Assembly: GCA_937967875.1 (NCBI GenBank)
Contig: CALBTQ010000164.1
Coordinates: forward strand, 1 to 6,130
DNA: 6,130 bases
Source of the DNA: an uncultured Pseudomonadota bacterium
Lineage (GTDB): Bacteria; Lernaellota; Lernaellaia; Lernaellales; Lernaellaceae
Direction of reading: 5' to 3'
Made by a program: the position numbers and the translations under genes. Within the stretch, counting starts at the first letter, position 1. Each line of letters begins with the position of its first letter. Positions 1 through 6,130 of the stretch are shown one piece after another. The notes beneath the pieces are model-generated. The model saw nothing but the letters and a program-made list of their open reading frames with translations. It had not been told where the DNA came from and made no database searches.

Positions 1-496
1 GCAGGTACCGCGCGGTCACGCCCTGCTCGACTTTTTTGATTTGGGTGCGTTGACCGTCGTAGTGGCGTCCGGGCAACTCGCCCAGATCCTTTACGCGATA
101 CACGTAATCGAAGCTATCGCGATCGGCAACAACAATCAGACGCGGCTCGGCGGCGGCCAGGCTTTCGGCGACGGCGGCCGGCACGCGGCCGAACTGCGCC
201 GGGCCGCCCAGGCTTTGCGACCAGGCCAGCGCTTGCCCGACGCCCTCAGCGTCCAACACGCCCCACGGCGGCAAGAGCAATCCCTCATCCGCCGGACCGC
301 GCCAGAACAGCAGGCTGTCGCGGAAACGCGCCAGACGCACCGGGTGCGAATGGCTCCAGGCGAACAGATTGGTGAAGGTCATTTCCGAAGCGGCCAACGG
401 CAGCGCGCGCAGCAAAGGCTGCAACCAGACCTTATCGGCCAATTCCAGCGGGCGCGATTCAGGCAATGCGGGTACAAGGTTGAGCCGGTCGTCCAC
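1..496 (-). CDS. DUF2156 (COG4866) family protein, 3' part missing
   Basis: The reverse strand reads open from a GTG at 494-496 to the window edge, giving 165 residues of a family I recall as about 290-300 long, so the C-terminal half is missing. The family (DUF2156, related to the C-terminal domain of phosphatidylglycerol lysyltransferase) has a GNAT-like acyltransferase fold; most members have no proven substrate. Seen here: an N-terminal stretch with EMTFTNLFAWSH (residues 38-49), matching the family's 'E.TF.NL..W' signature; a PPWG turn (76-79); and DRDSFDYVYRVKDLGELPGR (125-144) followed by a basic segment containing QIKK, matching the family's 'DRDNFDYVY...L..L.GRK...K' block. No signal peptide or membrane helix is visible, so it is probably cytoplasmic. 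The start is fixed by an in-frame TAA at 518-520 and a GGAGG site just upstream. It lies 84 bases downstream of the radical SAM gene, probably in the same transcript. Family assignment is by recall of the motifs; the reaction is unknown. Confidence 0.85.
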   Translation of the reverse strand, partial: MDDRLNLVPALPESRPLELADKVWLQPLLRALPLAASEMTFTNLFAWSHSHPVRLARFRDSLLFWRGPADEGLLLPPWGVLDAEGVGQALAWSQSLGGPAQFGRVPAAVAESLAAAEPRLIVVADRDSFDYVYRVKDLGELPGRHYDGQRTQIKKVEQGVTARYL

Positions 497-500
497 CGTT

Positions 501-505
501 CCTCC
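501..505 (-). promoter_or_regulatory. Ribosome binding site for the DUF2156 gene
   Basis: The reverse strand carries GGAGG four bases before the GTG at 494-496. The nearest in-frame stop upstream is TAA at 518-520 and no other ATG, GTG or TTG lies between them, so this site and the stop together fix the non-ATG start. The four-base spacing is a little short. Confidence 0.7.
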
Positions 506-580
506 GTCCTTCGTCGTTTAGGAAAAGATAAGTCGTAATTCGCCAAAGGAAAGGATTATCTTCGCGCGCAACGGACTCGC

Positions 581-2068
581 TCAGTACTGCACCTTTTTGG
601 TCCACATATTCTCGAAAATTTTATTTTTCTGCGTGAACATCGACCAGGCGGTGAACACCGAGCGTTTGAACTCCTGCCAACTCTTGAGGCGGTAAATCGC
701 CTTGAAGATATAGCGCGGGCGGAAGTAGAACTTGAGGTACGCCTTGCGCGTCCACGCCTGAATTTCCTCTTCGTTCAGCGCCGTGCCCGGCCGCGGCAGG
801 AAAATGTCCTTGGACTCGTCCAGAATGTATTCGCGCCAGTAGTCGCGTTTCTTTTCCGTCATCAGCATCTGGTACAGTTCGGTGGCGGGCATCGGCGTGA
901 CCTTGGAAAACTGTGCGTAATCGAGTTTGAGTTCGACGGAAAAGTCGATCGTCTTTTTGATCGTCTCCGGCGTTTCCCCCGGCGAACCGACCAAGAAATA
1001 GCCGAAGGTGTCGATTTTATATTTGCGCGTATAGGCCATCACCTCGCGGATCAACTCGAGGTTGGTTTCCTTGCGCAGGGTTTTGAGCACCTGGGCGTCG
1101 CCCGATTCGATGCCGTAATAGATACGCTTGCAACCGGCCCGCGCCAACGCTTTGAGCATCGGCTCGTTGACCAAGTCCACGCGGCTGCGGATCGCCCAAT
1201 ACACCTTCACGTCGCGACGCAGGATTTCCTCGCAGATATCGATAACGCGCTGTTTCTGCACGGTGAACGAGCTGTCGAAGAAGTCGAACTCGCGCACCTT
1301 GTAAACATGGTAGCACTCTTCGATTTCGTCGCCGACGTTATCCGGCGTGCGCGGCCGGAACTTCAGCCCGCCCTGTTCGCAGAAGATGCAGCGAAACGGA
1401 CAACCGCGGCTGGTGATCATCGGCGTGAAATTTTTAAACTGACTGATGAAACTGAAATAGCGGTCGTTGGGCAGATGATGGCGCGCGGGGAACGGCGCGG
1501 TATTGGTGTCGGCCAGCAGTTCGGCGCACTCGTTGACCACGATTTTTTCGCCGTCACGCCAGATCAGCCCTTTGACCTGATGCAGGTCGCCGCCGTTGTT
1601 GAGCGCCTCGATGAACGGGGGCAGCACCACCTCGGCCTCGCCGGTGCAGCCGTAATCGATGCTGTGATGCGAGAACGTTTCTTCCGGATAAATGCCCATG
1701 CGCACGCCGCCCAGCAACGTGGGCACGTTGGTTGCCTCGCGCAACGCGCGCACCCAGGCGAGCGACTGGTAAAACAGATAGGTGGTGATGGTGAAGCCCA
1801 GCAGATCCGGCTCGAAGGCCTTGACGCGGCGGATGGTCTCCTCCAGCGTCAGGTTGAGCGCATGGGCGTCGATGAACTGCACTTCCAGCCCGGCTTTCTC
1901 CGCCACCGCGGCGACGTAGGCCAGCGACAGGCTGGGGAAAACGCCGTAGTTTTCCTTCACCGCCTTGAGGCCGGGTTCGTTTTTCACCACCCCGTAGGGC
2001 GAATAGATGAAACTGATGCGCCGGATCGGTCGACGAAGAATCTCGTCCGTTGTTTTGCTTGTGTTCAC
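581..2068 (-). CDS. B12-binding-domain radical SAM protein (BchE-like class)
   Basis: This is a 495-residue cytoplasmic iron-sulfur enzyme that should cleave S-adenosylmethionine to make a 5'-deoxyadenosyl radical, probably with cobalamin as second cofactor. The N-terminal domain (about 17-155) is Rossmann-like and carries FIDAHALNLTLEE (65-77), LLGFTIT (89-95) and LGGVRMGIYPEE (119-130). The radical SAM core follows, with C223-C227-C230 (CPFRCIFC), which binds the 4Fe-4S cluster. FDFFDSSFT (261-269), a YYGIESGD block (317-324), GYFLVGSPGET (356-366) and TPMPATELY (391-399) follow the usual order of this class. The C-terminal FRPRY and helical segment (449-480) is also typical. The cobalamin-ligating DxHxxG motif is not seen at its usual place after the first strand (18-26), as in many members of this class. 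The family includes methyltransferases and the anaerobic Mg-protoporphyrin ester cyclase BchE; the substrate cannot be told here. It starts with GTG behind a strong ribosome site, 40 bases after the thioredoxin-like gene. Full length. Confidence 0.93.
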   Translation of the reverse strand: MNTSKTTDEILRRPIRRISFIYSPYGVVKNEPGLKAVKENYGVFPSLSLAYVAAVAEKAGLEVQFIDAHALNLTLEETIRRVKAFEPDLLGFTITTYLFYQSLAWVRALREATNVPTLLGGVRMGIYPEETFSHHSIDYGCTGEAEVVLPPFIEALNNGGDLHQVKGLIWRDGEKIVVNECAELLADTNTAPFPARHHLPNDRYFSFISQFKNFTPMITSRGCPFRCIFCEQGGLKFRPRTPDNVGDEIEECYHVYKVREFDFFDSSFTVQKQRVIDICEEILRRDVKVYWAIRSRVDLVNEPMLKALARAGCKRIYYGIESGDAQVLKTLRKETNLELIREVMAYTRKYKIDTFGYFLVGSPGETPETIKKTIDFSVELKLDYAQFSKVTPMPATELYQMLMTEKKRDYWREYILDESKDIFLPRPGTALNEEEIQAWTRKAYLKFYFRPRYIFKAIYRLKSWQEFKRSVFTAWSMFTQKNKIFENMWTKKVQY

Positions 2069-2074
2069 CGGCTG

Positions 2075-2080
2075 CCCCCT
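2075..2080 (-). promoter_or_regulatory. Ribosome binding site for the radical SAM gene
   Basis: The reverse strand shows AGGGGG six bases before the GTG at 2066-2068. Placement and spacing support GTG as the true start and argue for translation independent of the upstream thioredoxin-like gene. Confidence 0.7.
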
Positions 2081-2083
2081 CGG

Positions 2084-2104
2084 CCGTCAAAGCGAACGTG
2101 ACGG
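2084..2104 (-). other. Small intercistronic hairpin
   Basis: Perfect six-base arms at 2084-2089 (CCGTCA) and 2099-2104 (TGACGG) flank a nine-base loop. The hairpin sits between the stop of the TlpA-like gene and the ribosome site of the radical SAM gene. No T-run follows on the reverse strand, so it is not an intrinsic terminator. An effect on mRNA processing or stability is possible, but so is chance. Confidence 0.3.
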
Positions 2105-2108
2105 TGTT

Positions 2109-2702
2109 TTAAAGCAGTTCCTCGATCAAATAGGCAAATGCGGCCGCATCGTAAGCGTGCGTCTTTTCCCGAATGTTCAACTGCTTGTCCAGAAGCATGT
2201 TGAACGGCAGCGTCTCTTCGAGAAAATAGTCTTTCAGCGACCAGTCCGGATCGGAACAGACGATGTAGGTAACGTCAAATTCGTCGCGCCAGGCCTGAGC
2301 GTCTTCCTGGTTGGCCGGATTGTAGTCGGCATCCTCGACCAGCAACTGGATCAGCACGAAACCTTCGTCGCCGTATTCTTCCCACAGATCGTCCTGCAGG
2401 CTGGGCGTTTCCTCCTTGCAGGCGGTGCACCAGCCGGCGCCGACATTGAGCAGCACGACCTGTCCTTCATAATCATACAGGTTGATCTCGTTGCCCTCGG
2501 TGTCGGTCCAGGTGAAATCGTCGACCTTCTCATATTCGTCGTCGTCATCGTCGTCAACATCGTCGTCATCGCCCTCGTCGTCGTCGCCCACATCGTCATC
2601 ATCATCCAGCTCGTCGCCGTCATAACGACCCTTGGCCGTACCGCACGACAGCGGGGCCGCCAACAAAGCCAACAGTAAAACCGTCAATAACGTCCAGCGC
2701 AT
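2109..2702 (-). CDS. TlpA-like thioredoxin-fold protein, exported, with Asp-rich linker
   Basis: This is a 197-residue protein predicted to act outside the cytoplasmic membrane in thiol-disulfide exchange. Residues 1-19 form a signal peptide: R2, then a Leu-rich core (5-14), then APLS before C20. C20 could be a lipid-anchored cysteine, but proline at -3 makes the lipobox imperfect, so ordinary signal peptidase cleavage is also possible. Residues 28-56 are an extremely acidic linker (20 Asp and 3 Glu of 29). The thioredoxin domain (about 60-197) has the strand VVLLNVGAG (82-90), the redox pair W91-C92-T-A-C95 followed by KEETPSL, and a probable cis-proline at P166 (ETLPF). A CTAC active site is less common than CGPC or CPPC. 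The closest family type is TlpA/ResA. Its ATG sits five bases after AAGGAG (2708-2713). It is first in a probable operon with the radical SAM and DUF2156 genes. Its in vivo partner is unknown. Confidence 0.88.
   Translation of the reverse strand: MRWTLLTVLLLALLAAPLSCGTAKGRYDGDELDDDDDVGDDDEGDDDDVDDDDDDEYEKVDDFTWTDTEGNEINLYDYEGQVVLLNVGAGWCTACKEETPSLQDDLWEEYGDEGFVLIQLLVEDADYNPANQEDAQAWRDEFDVTYIVCSDPDWSLKDYFLEETLPFNMLLDKQLNIREKTHAYDAAAFAYLIEELL
2535..2621 (-). repeat. Low-complexity GAC/GAT codon tract encoding the Asp-rich linker
   Basis: This 87-base stretch is nearly all GAC and GAT codons on the reverse strand, broken by a few Gly, Val, Leu and Glu codons. It encodes residues 28-56 of the TlpA-like protein, between the signal peptide and the thioredoxin domain. 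Mixed GAC and GAT use means it is not a pure microsatellite, but trinucleotide slippage could change its length without shifting the frame. Confidence 0.85.
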
Positions 2703-2722
2703 AGAGTCTCCTTCTGCACGAT

Positions 2723-2752
2723 ACTGTAACTGGAAACGGCGGGCTTTGACTA
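2723..2752 (-). promoter_or_regulatory. Candidate sigma-70-type promoter for the three-gene block
   Basis: On the reverse strand, TAGTCA (2747-2752; 4 of 6 to TTGACA) and TACAGT (2723-2728; 4 of 6 to TATAAT) are separated by 18 bases. They lie 20-50 bases upstream of the ATG of the TlpA-like gene. This is a weak match read by eye. Its placement in the only divergent intergenic region is the main support. Confidence 0.3.
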
Positions 2753-2774
2753 GTGCCTGCCTCTCTGGTAACTT
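2746..2774 (+). promoter_or_regulatory. Candidate sigma-70-type promoter for the small membrane protein
   Basis: TTGACT (2746-2751; 5 of 6 to consensus) and TAACTT (2769-2774; matches the TA and final T of TATAAT) are separated by 17 bases. The predicted transcript start near 2781 leaves about 20 bases before the ATG at 2802. Its -35 box overlaps that of the candidate promoter on the other strand. Confidence 0.4.
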
Positions 2775-2790
2775 CGGTGGCCCACAAGAC

Positions 2791-2794
2791 AGGA
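2791..2794 (+). promoter_or_regulatory. Ribosome binding site choosing ATG 2802 over GTG 2796
   Basis: AGGA at 2791-2794 is seven bases before ATG 2802-2804 but only one base before the in-frame GTG at 2796-2798. The spacing therefore favours the ATG. The stretch up to 2801 remains purine-rich, with a second weak GGAG next to the ATG. Confidence 0.55.
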
Positions 2795-2801
2795 AGTGGA
2801 G

Positions 2802-3131
2802 ATGGAAGCGAAGGATATTCTGGGCATCGGCATTTTCCTTTCGGCCGCGATCCTGACTGCGGTTTTGCTGCGCGTGCGTTTCATCCGCCGTTCGCCGGCG
2901 TTGGTGGCCGCCTTCCTGCTCAACCCCGCGCTGGTCGGCGTGCTGGCCGCCTGCGCCTTCTGGCTGCGCGATTCGGCGGCGTCCACGCCCTGCTGGATCG
3001 GCTCGATGGTGCTGATGGTTCCTTCCACCATTCTGATCGCCTTCAAGGTTCCCAAAGCCATTTACCAGGAGATGATGCAAAAAGAATCGGCGAGCCGGCC
3101 GCCCGCCGATTCTCCGCCGCCCGAAGACTGA
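2802..3131 (+). CDS. Small three-helix membrane protein, function unknown
   Basis: I do not recognise this 109-residue protein. Three hydrophobic segments are visible: about 6-23, 33-55 and 65-83. The loop after the first is strongly basic (RVRFIRR, 24-30), so by the positive-inside rule that loop should be cytoplasmic, with the N-terminus outside and the C-terminal tail inside. The second helix contains N41-P42 and a small-residue pattern. A short loop with C64 precedes the third helix. The tail (84-109) is hydrophilic, with a Pro-rich end (RPPADSPPPED). It is divergent from the TlpA-like gene and convergent with the TPR gene, so it is probably transcribed alone. Support for a real gene: a plausible ribosome site, a candidate promoter, a coherent membrane topology and a clean fit between its neighbours. 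The last part of the reading frame also encodes the opposing gene's terminator. Confidence 0.75.
   Translation: MEAKDILGIGIFLSAAILTAVLLRVRFIRRSPALVAAFLLNPALVGVLAACAFWLRDSAASTPCWIGSMVLMVPSTILIAFKVPKAIYQEMMQKESASRPPADSPPPED
3079..3113 (-). terminator. Intrinsic terminator of the TPR gene
   Basis: On the reverse strand a perfect 10-base stem (AGAATCGGCG at 3113-3104 pairing with CGCCGATTCT at 3092-3083) encloses an 11-base GC-rich loop (3093-3103). It is followed at once by a T-run: the last T of the stem plus four more, 3083-3079. The hairpin begins 26 bases after the TPR stop codon. The plus strand has no T-run after the stem, so the signal points one way and serves the TPR gene. It lies within codons 94-104 of the small membrane-protein gene. 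Confidence 0.82.
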
Positions 3132-3138
3132 TTTTCGC

Positions 3139-6085
3139 CTATTTCTGCTGCTTGCTCGCTTTGATTCCGGCCAGCATATTGTTCAAGAACTCCACGAGAT
3201 CCGGCCGACCGGCGTATTTCTTCAACGCGGCGCGCGCCATTTTTTCCGCGGCGTCGTTTTGGCCGCTATTGACCAGATTCTGGATGACATACGCCTGCGC
3301 CCAACCGGCCTGCGGATGATTGGGGTACTTTTCCACGACCAGTTCATATTGCCGAATCGCCATCTTTTCGTTACCGATGCTGCCGTAAAAATTGCTCAGC
3401 GTGAAGTAAGTATTGATGACCAGATCCGGACGATCGGCGAATTTTTTGATGATGGCCTGATAGCTGGCCACCGCTTTATCCGTGTCGTTCTGCCGGCGAT
3501 AGACCTCGGCGATGCCGTTGTAGGCGGAAACCACGATGTTCTGATCGATTCCGTCCGTCTCGACCAGCGATTGGAATACTTTAAGCGCCTCGTCGTACTT
3601 GCTCAGGCGCACATAGTTTTCCGCCAACGAAACATCGAGCGACGCCAATTGGTTCTTCTCCTTGCTCAATTCGCGAGCCTTGAGATAGGCCTGAACCGCC
3701 AGCTCGTTTTTATTGGACTGCGTATACATGTCGCCGAGGCTGCGATAAATATTGAATTGTTGGTTCGGGTCTTGAATCGACTGATCGTTCGTCAGGTCCA
3801 GTAAGATTTTTTCCGCTTCATTGAACTTCTGTTGGTTGAGATAAATTTGCGCAACGTTGGTCAACGCGCCGATGCGCGTTCCCGGATCGGAAGACTCGTT
3901 GGCGATTTCCCGGCATAGGGCGATGGCCTTATCCTTCTCCCCCGTAAACTGATACAAATCGGCGATCATCCGTTTGGCATTCAGGTGGGCGCCCGCGTCG
4001 AACTGCGGATTTTTCAATACCTGCTGATACACGCTCAGCGCCTCTTTCGGCTTTTGGCTTTCCATGTAGATCATGCCGATCGAGAGGAGCAGTTGCGCTT
4101 TTTCGTTGATGTCCGTTTCCTTTTCGGTCAGGCGTTTGTAAATCTCCAACGCCTGCGGCTGACGATTGGTTTGGCGGTAGATTTCCGCCTTGTTGCGGAG
4201 AACGTCGATCATCAGCGGCTCTTCGAGTTTCAATTTTTCCAATTCGTTGCATTGGTCCATCGCGGCGTTGAAATTCTGACGCTGCATGTGAACGCCGATC
4301 AGCCCGTTGATCGCGTTGCGCCGCGAGCCCATATCGCGGGAGGTTTCGAGAATCTGACGAAAGTACGTCATCGCCTCCTTTTCCCGCCCGACGCTCATTG
4401 ACAAATTGGCCAGATTGTTCAGCGCCGGCTCGCGCACGTCGGGAAGCTCCGAATAGTCCGCAATCAACTGCCGATAGAGCTTGATCGCCTCGTCGGGATT
4501 CCCCAGCCCCTGGTACACTTCGGCGATTTGAAACTGGATTTGCGCTTTGTCCCGCGCATTGTCCGTTTGCTTGTACAGCTTGAGCAGCACCGCCAAACCT
4601 TCTTTTGATTTTCCGTTCTGCAGTAGGCGATTGGCGATATCCCGCTCGATTTGCCAACGTTGCGGCGAATCCTCGGGCATCATGTTGCGCGCCTGTTCGA
4701 TGAGTCTTTGGCCTTTGTCCGCTTGCTTCATCTCGAAATACACGTGGGCCAGGCCGACCATCGCGTTGGCTTTGTTCATGTTGTTGTTGCTGCCGTCGAT
4801 GATCATCTGATAGATCTTGATCGCATCCTCATATTGATTTTTCTGCGTCAGGGTTGCGATCAGCGGGAACGCCGCTCCCTCCAGTTCGCCCCGCCGCTGC
4901 GGGAATCGTTGAAAGAGTTGTTCGAAAGCGACGACCGCTCCGTCGGTTTGATTCTGCATCAGCAGGATGCGCATTTTCATATGTTCGATCCAGAAATCCC
5001 GCTCCTGGTCTCGCTTCAGTTTCATCGCCTTATCGAGATAGTTTTGCGCGGATTTGACGTCTTGGCGCATCATGCTGATTTCCGCCAAGCCCTGGATGGC
5101 GTAGCCCACGCCGTCCTGGCGATTCACTTTGGGCGCTTTCTCGACGATGGCGCGATACATCTTTTCCGCTTCATCCCACTGCGAGACGCCCATGTAGTAG
5201 TTGGACAGCTCGAACAAGATGTCGATTTCCTGGCCGGTGCCGGTGTATTGCTTGAGCAACCGCTCGTAAAGCTCTTTGGCTTCCTGATTCCTTCCCTTCG
5301 ACCGCAGGTAATTCGCCCACGTGGAGTTGGCTTGTCCGATCAGGTCGGCCGTGGCGTTCGGGGTTTTGACGATCTGCTGATACTGCGCTTCGGCGCCCTG
5401 GAAGTTGTCCTGGTCGATCAGAATCTGCAACATCGACAGTTGCGCCTGTCGTTTTTCGTCCAACAGACCGGCGGCGCTGATGCGTTCGAATATTTCCGCC
5501 GCCTTGTCGTATTGCTGCAGCGCTCGGTACAAATTGGCCAGCGCATAGTCGATTTGATTGAGCCCCTGTTGATTGTCGGGAAAACGAGAGACGAACTTTT
5601 CCCGCAGGGCCTGCATCTCCGCCTCTTTCCGCTCGTCTGCGTAGAGCGAAGCCAATGCATTAAAGGCATCCTTCGCCAGACGCTCCTTGGGATTGTCGAG
5701 CAATGGAACCAACAGCGCGATCGCTTCGGTCGATTTTTTTTGTTGGATGAGCACCTGCGCCTTTTGCAGCGACACTTCGCCGGCGAATTCCACGGAATCC
5801 TTGAAACGCTTTTCCATCTCCGCCAACACTTTAGTCCGCTCGGTCAGATTCTGCGTGGCGTTGTAGGTGGCCAGGATTTCCATATATGCCTGAAACTCCT
5901 GATCCGGATTGGTGGCGACTTTCAGCGCCTGTCGATAGCTTTGAATCGCTTCCGAGTAATGCTCAAAGCGACGATGGATGCCCGCTTCGCTGTAGTAGGT
6001 GATGATTTCCGCCTGCTTGTCGCCGCCCAATTTCCGTCGTACTTTGCGCAGGACAGCCAGTGCTTCTTCGTATTGATTGTTCGCC
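3139..6085 (-). CDS. Very long TPR-repeat protein, N-terminus missing
   Basis: The frame is open for 981 residues from the last genomic base to the TAG at 3139-3141. It is built almost entirely of tetratricopeptide-like helix pairs; I count about 26 units of roughly 37 residues. Typical second helices are DEAEKMYRAIVEK, EDAIKIYQMIID, DEAIKLYRQLIADY, KEALSVYQQVLKNP, DKAVASYQAIIKKF and KMAIRQYELVVEKYP. A possible TTG start at 6028-6030 is not the true start: the frame continues upstream as a further repeat (NNQYEEALAVLRKVRRK) to the contig end. Such arrays form superhelical scaffolds for protein binding; members in Gram-negatives act in envelope assembly, secretion or gliding. No catalytic domain, membrane helix or signal peptide is visible, but any export signal would lie in the missing part, so location is open. 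It ends with a short Lys/Gln-rich tail and has its own terminator. Its base composition looks somewhat more AT-rich than its neighbours. Confidence 0.92.
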
Positions 6086-6130
6086 AGATCGGAAGAGCGT
6101 CGTGTAGGGAAAGAGTGTAGATCTCGGTGG
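6086..6130. other. Illumina TruSeq adapter sequence (artefact)
   Basis: The last 45 bases begin AGATCGGAAGAGC and continue as GTCGTGTAGGGAAAGAGTG, then TAGATCTCGGTGG. This is the reverse complement of the Illumina universal adapter read through past an insert end. It is not part of the genome. The TPR reading frame should be cut at 6085. Confidence 0.97.

Noticed and set aside
41..538. Plus-strand open frame of 165 codons
   Set aside because: It is the complement of the DUF2156 fragment, which has recognisable family motifs and a ribosome site. The plus-strand translation is Arg/Gln-rich and matches no family I know.
525..562. Inverted repeat AAGATAA / TTATCTT between the radical SAM and DUF2156 genes
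   Set aside because: The seven-base stem is almost all A-T with a 24-base loop, too weak to call a terminator or regulatory hairpin.
1307..2101. Plus-strand open frame of 264 codons
   Set aside because: It lies opposite the radical SAM gene, whose conserved motifs run continuously on the other strand. The composition is that of a GC-rich shadow frame.
2007..2678. Plus-strand open frame with long Val/Ile-rich stretch resembling membrane helices
   Set aside because: The Val/Ile run is the antisense reading of the GAC/GAT Asp tract (GTC/ATC), not a membrane protein.
2703..3080. N-terminal extension of the TlpA-like gene upstream of ATG 2702 on the minus strand
   Set aside because: The frame is open further upstream, but ATG 2702 has AAGGAG at the right spacing and begins a proper signal peptide. 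The upstream part is low-complexity and antisense to the membrane-protein gene.
3132..3180. Terminator for the plus-strand small membrane-protein gene
   Set aside because: No stem followed by a T-run on the plus strand is visible after 3131; the TTTT at 3132-3135 has no GC stem directly before it.
3139..6085. Repeat array at DNA level, such as CRISPR or tandem duplication
   Set aside because: The periodicity is only at protein level. The DNA of successive TPR units is diverged, with no direct repeats and no spacer pattern.
4651..6120. Plus-strand open frame of 489 codons
   Set aside because: It is antisense to the TPR array and ends inside adapter sequence. The TPR reading has clear repeat periodicity.

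Overview
The window is a moderately GC-rich bacterial contig end, with compact gene spacing, GTG starts and clear Shine-Dalgarno sites. The lineage cannot be fixed from the sequence. A cobalamin-type radical SAM enzyme, a secreted protein with an Asp-rich linker and a very long TPR protein fit an uncultured Gram-negative of delta-proteobacterial grade, but that is inference. The last 45 bases (6086-6130) are not genomic: they match Illumina TruSeq adapter sequence, so the biological sequence ends at 6085.

Layout. (1) A three-gene block on the minus strand, read from 2702 down to 1: a TlpA-like thioredoxin-fold protein with a signal peptide and an Asp-rich linker (2109-2702), a B12-binding-domain radical SAM enzyme of the BchE-like class (581-2068), and the N-terminal 165 residues of a DUF2156 (COG4866) protein that runs off the left end (1-496). 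The gaps of 40 and 84 bases and the shared orientation suggest one operon. (2) A 99-base divergent intergenic region (2703-2801) with candidate promoters facing both ways and overlapping -35 elements. (3) A small three-helix membrane protein of unknown function on the plus strand (2802-3131). (4) A very long TPR-repeat protein on the minus strand (3139-6085), whose true N-terminus is lost at the contig end. It converges on the small membrane-protein gene with 7 bases between stop codons. Its intrinsic terminator lies inside the last codons of that plus-strand gene.

How the genes may work together. The thioredoxin-like protein would act outside the cytoplasmic membrane, while the radical SAM and DUF2156 proteins should be cytoplasmic. 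Co-transcription is therefore supported by layout, but no shared pathway can be named. The TPR protein is a scaffold type and gives no substrate clue. I found no CRISPR array, tRNA or rRNA gene, insertion sequence, or convincing new defence or mobile system. The most solid unexpected observations are the adapter read-through at the right end and the terminator embedded in the opposing coding sequence.
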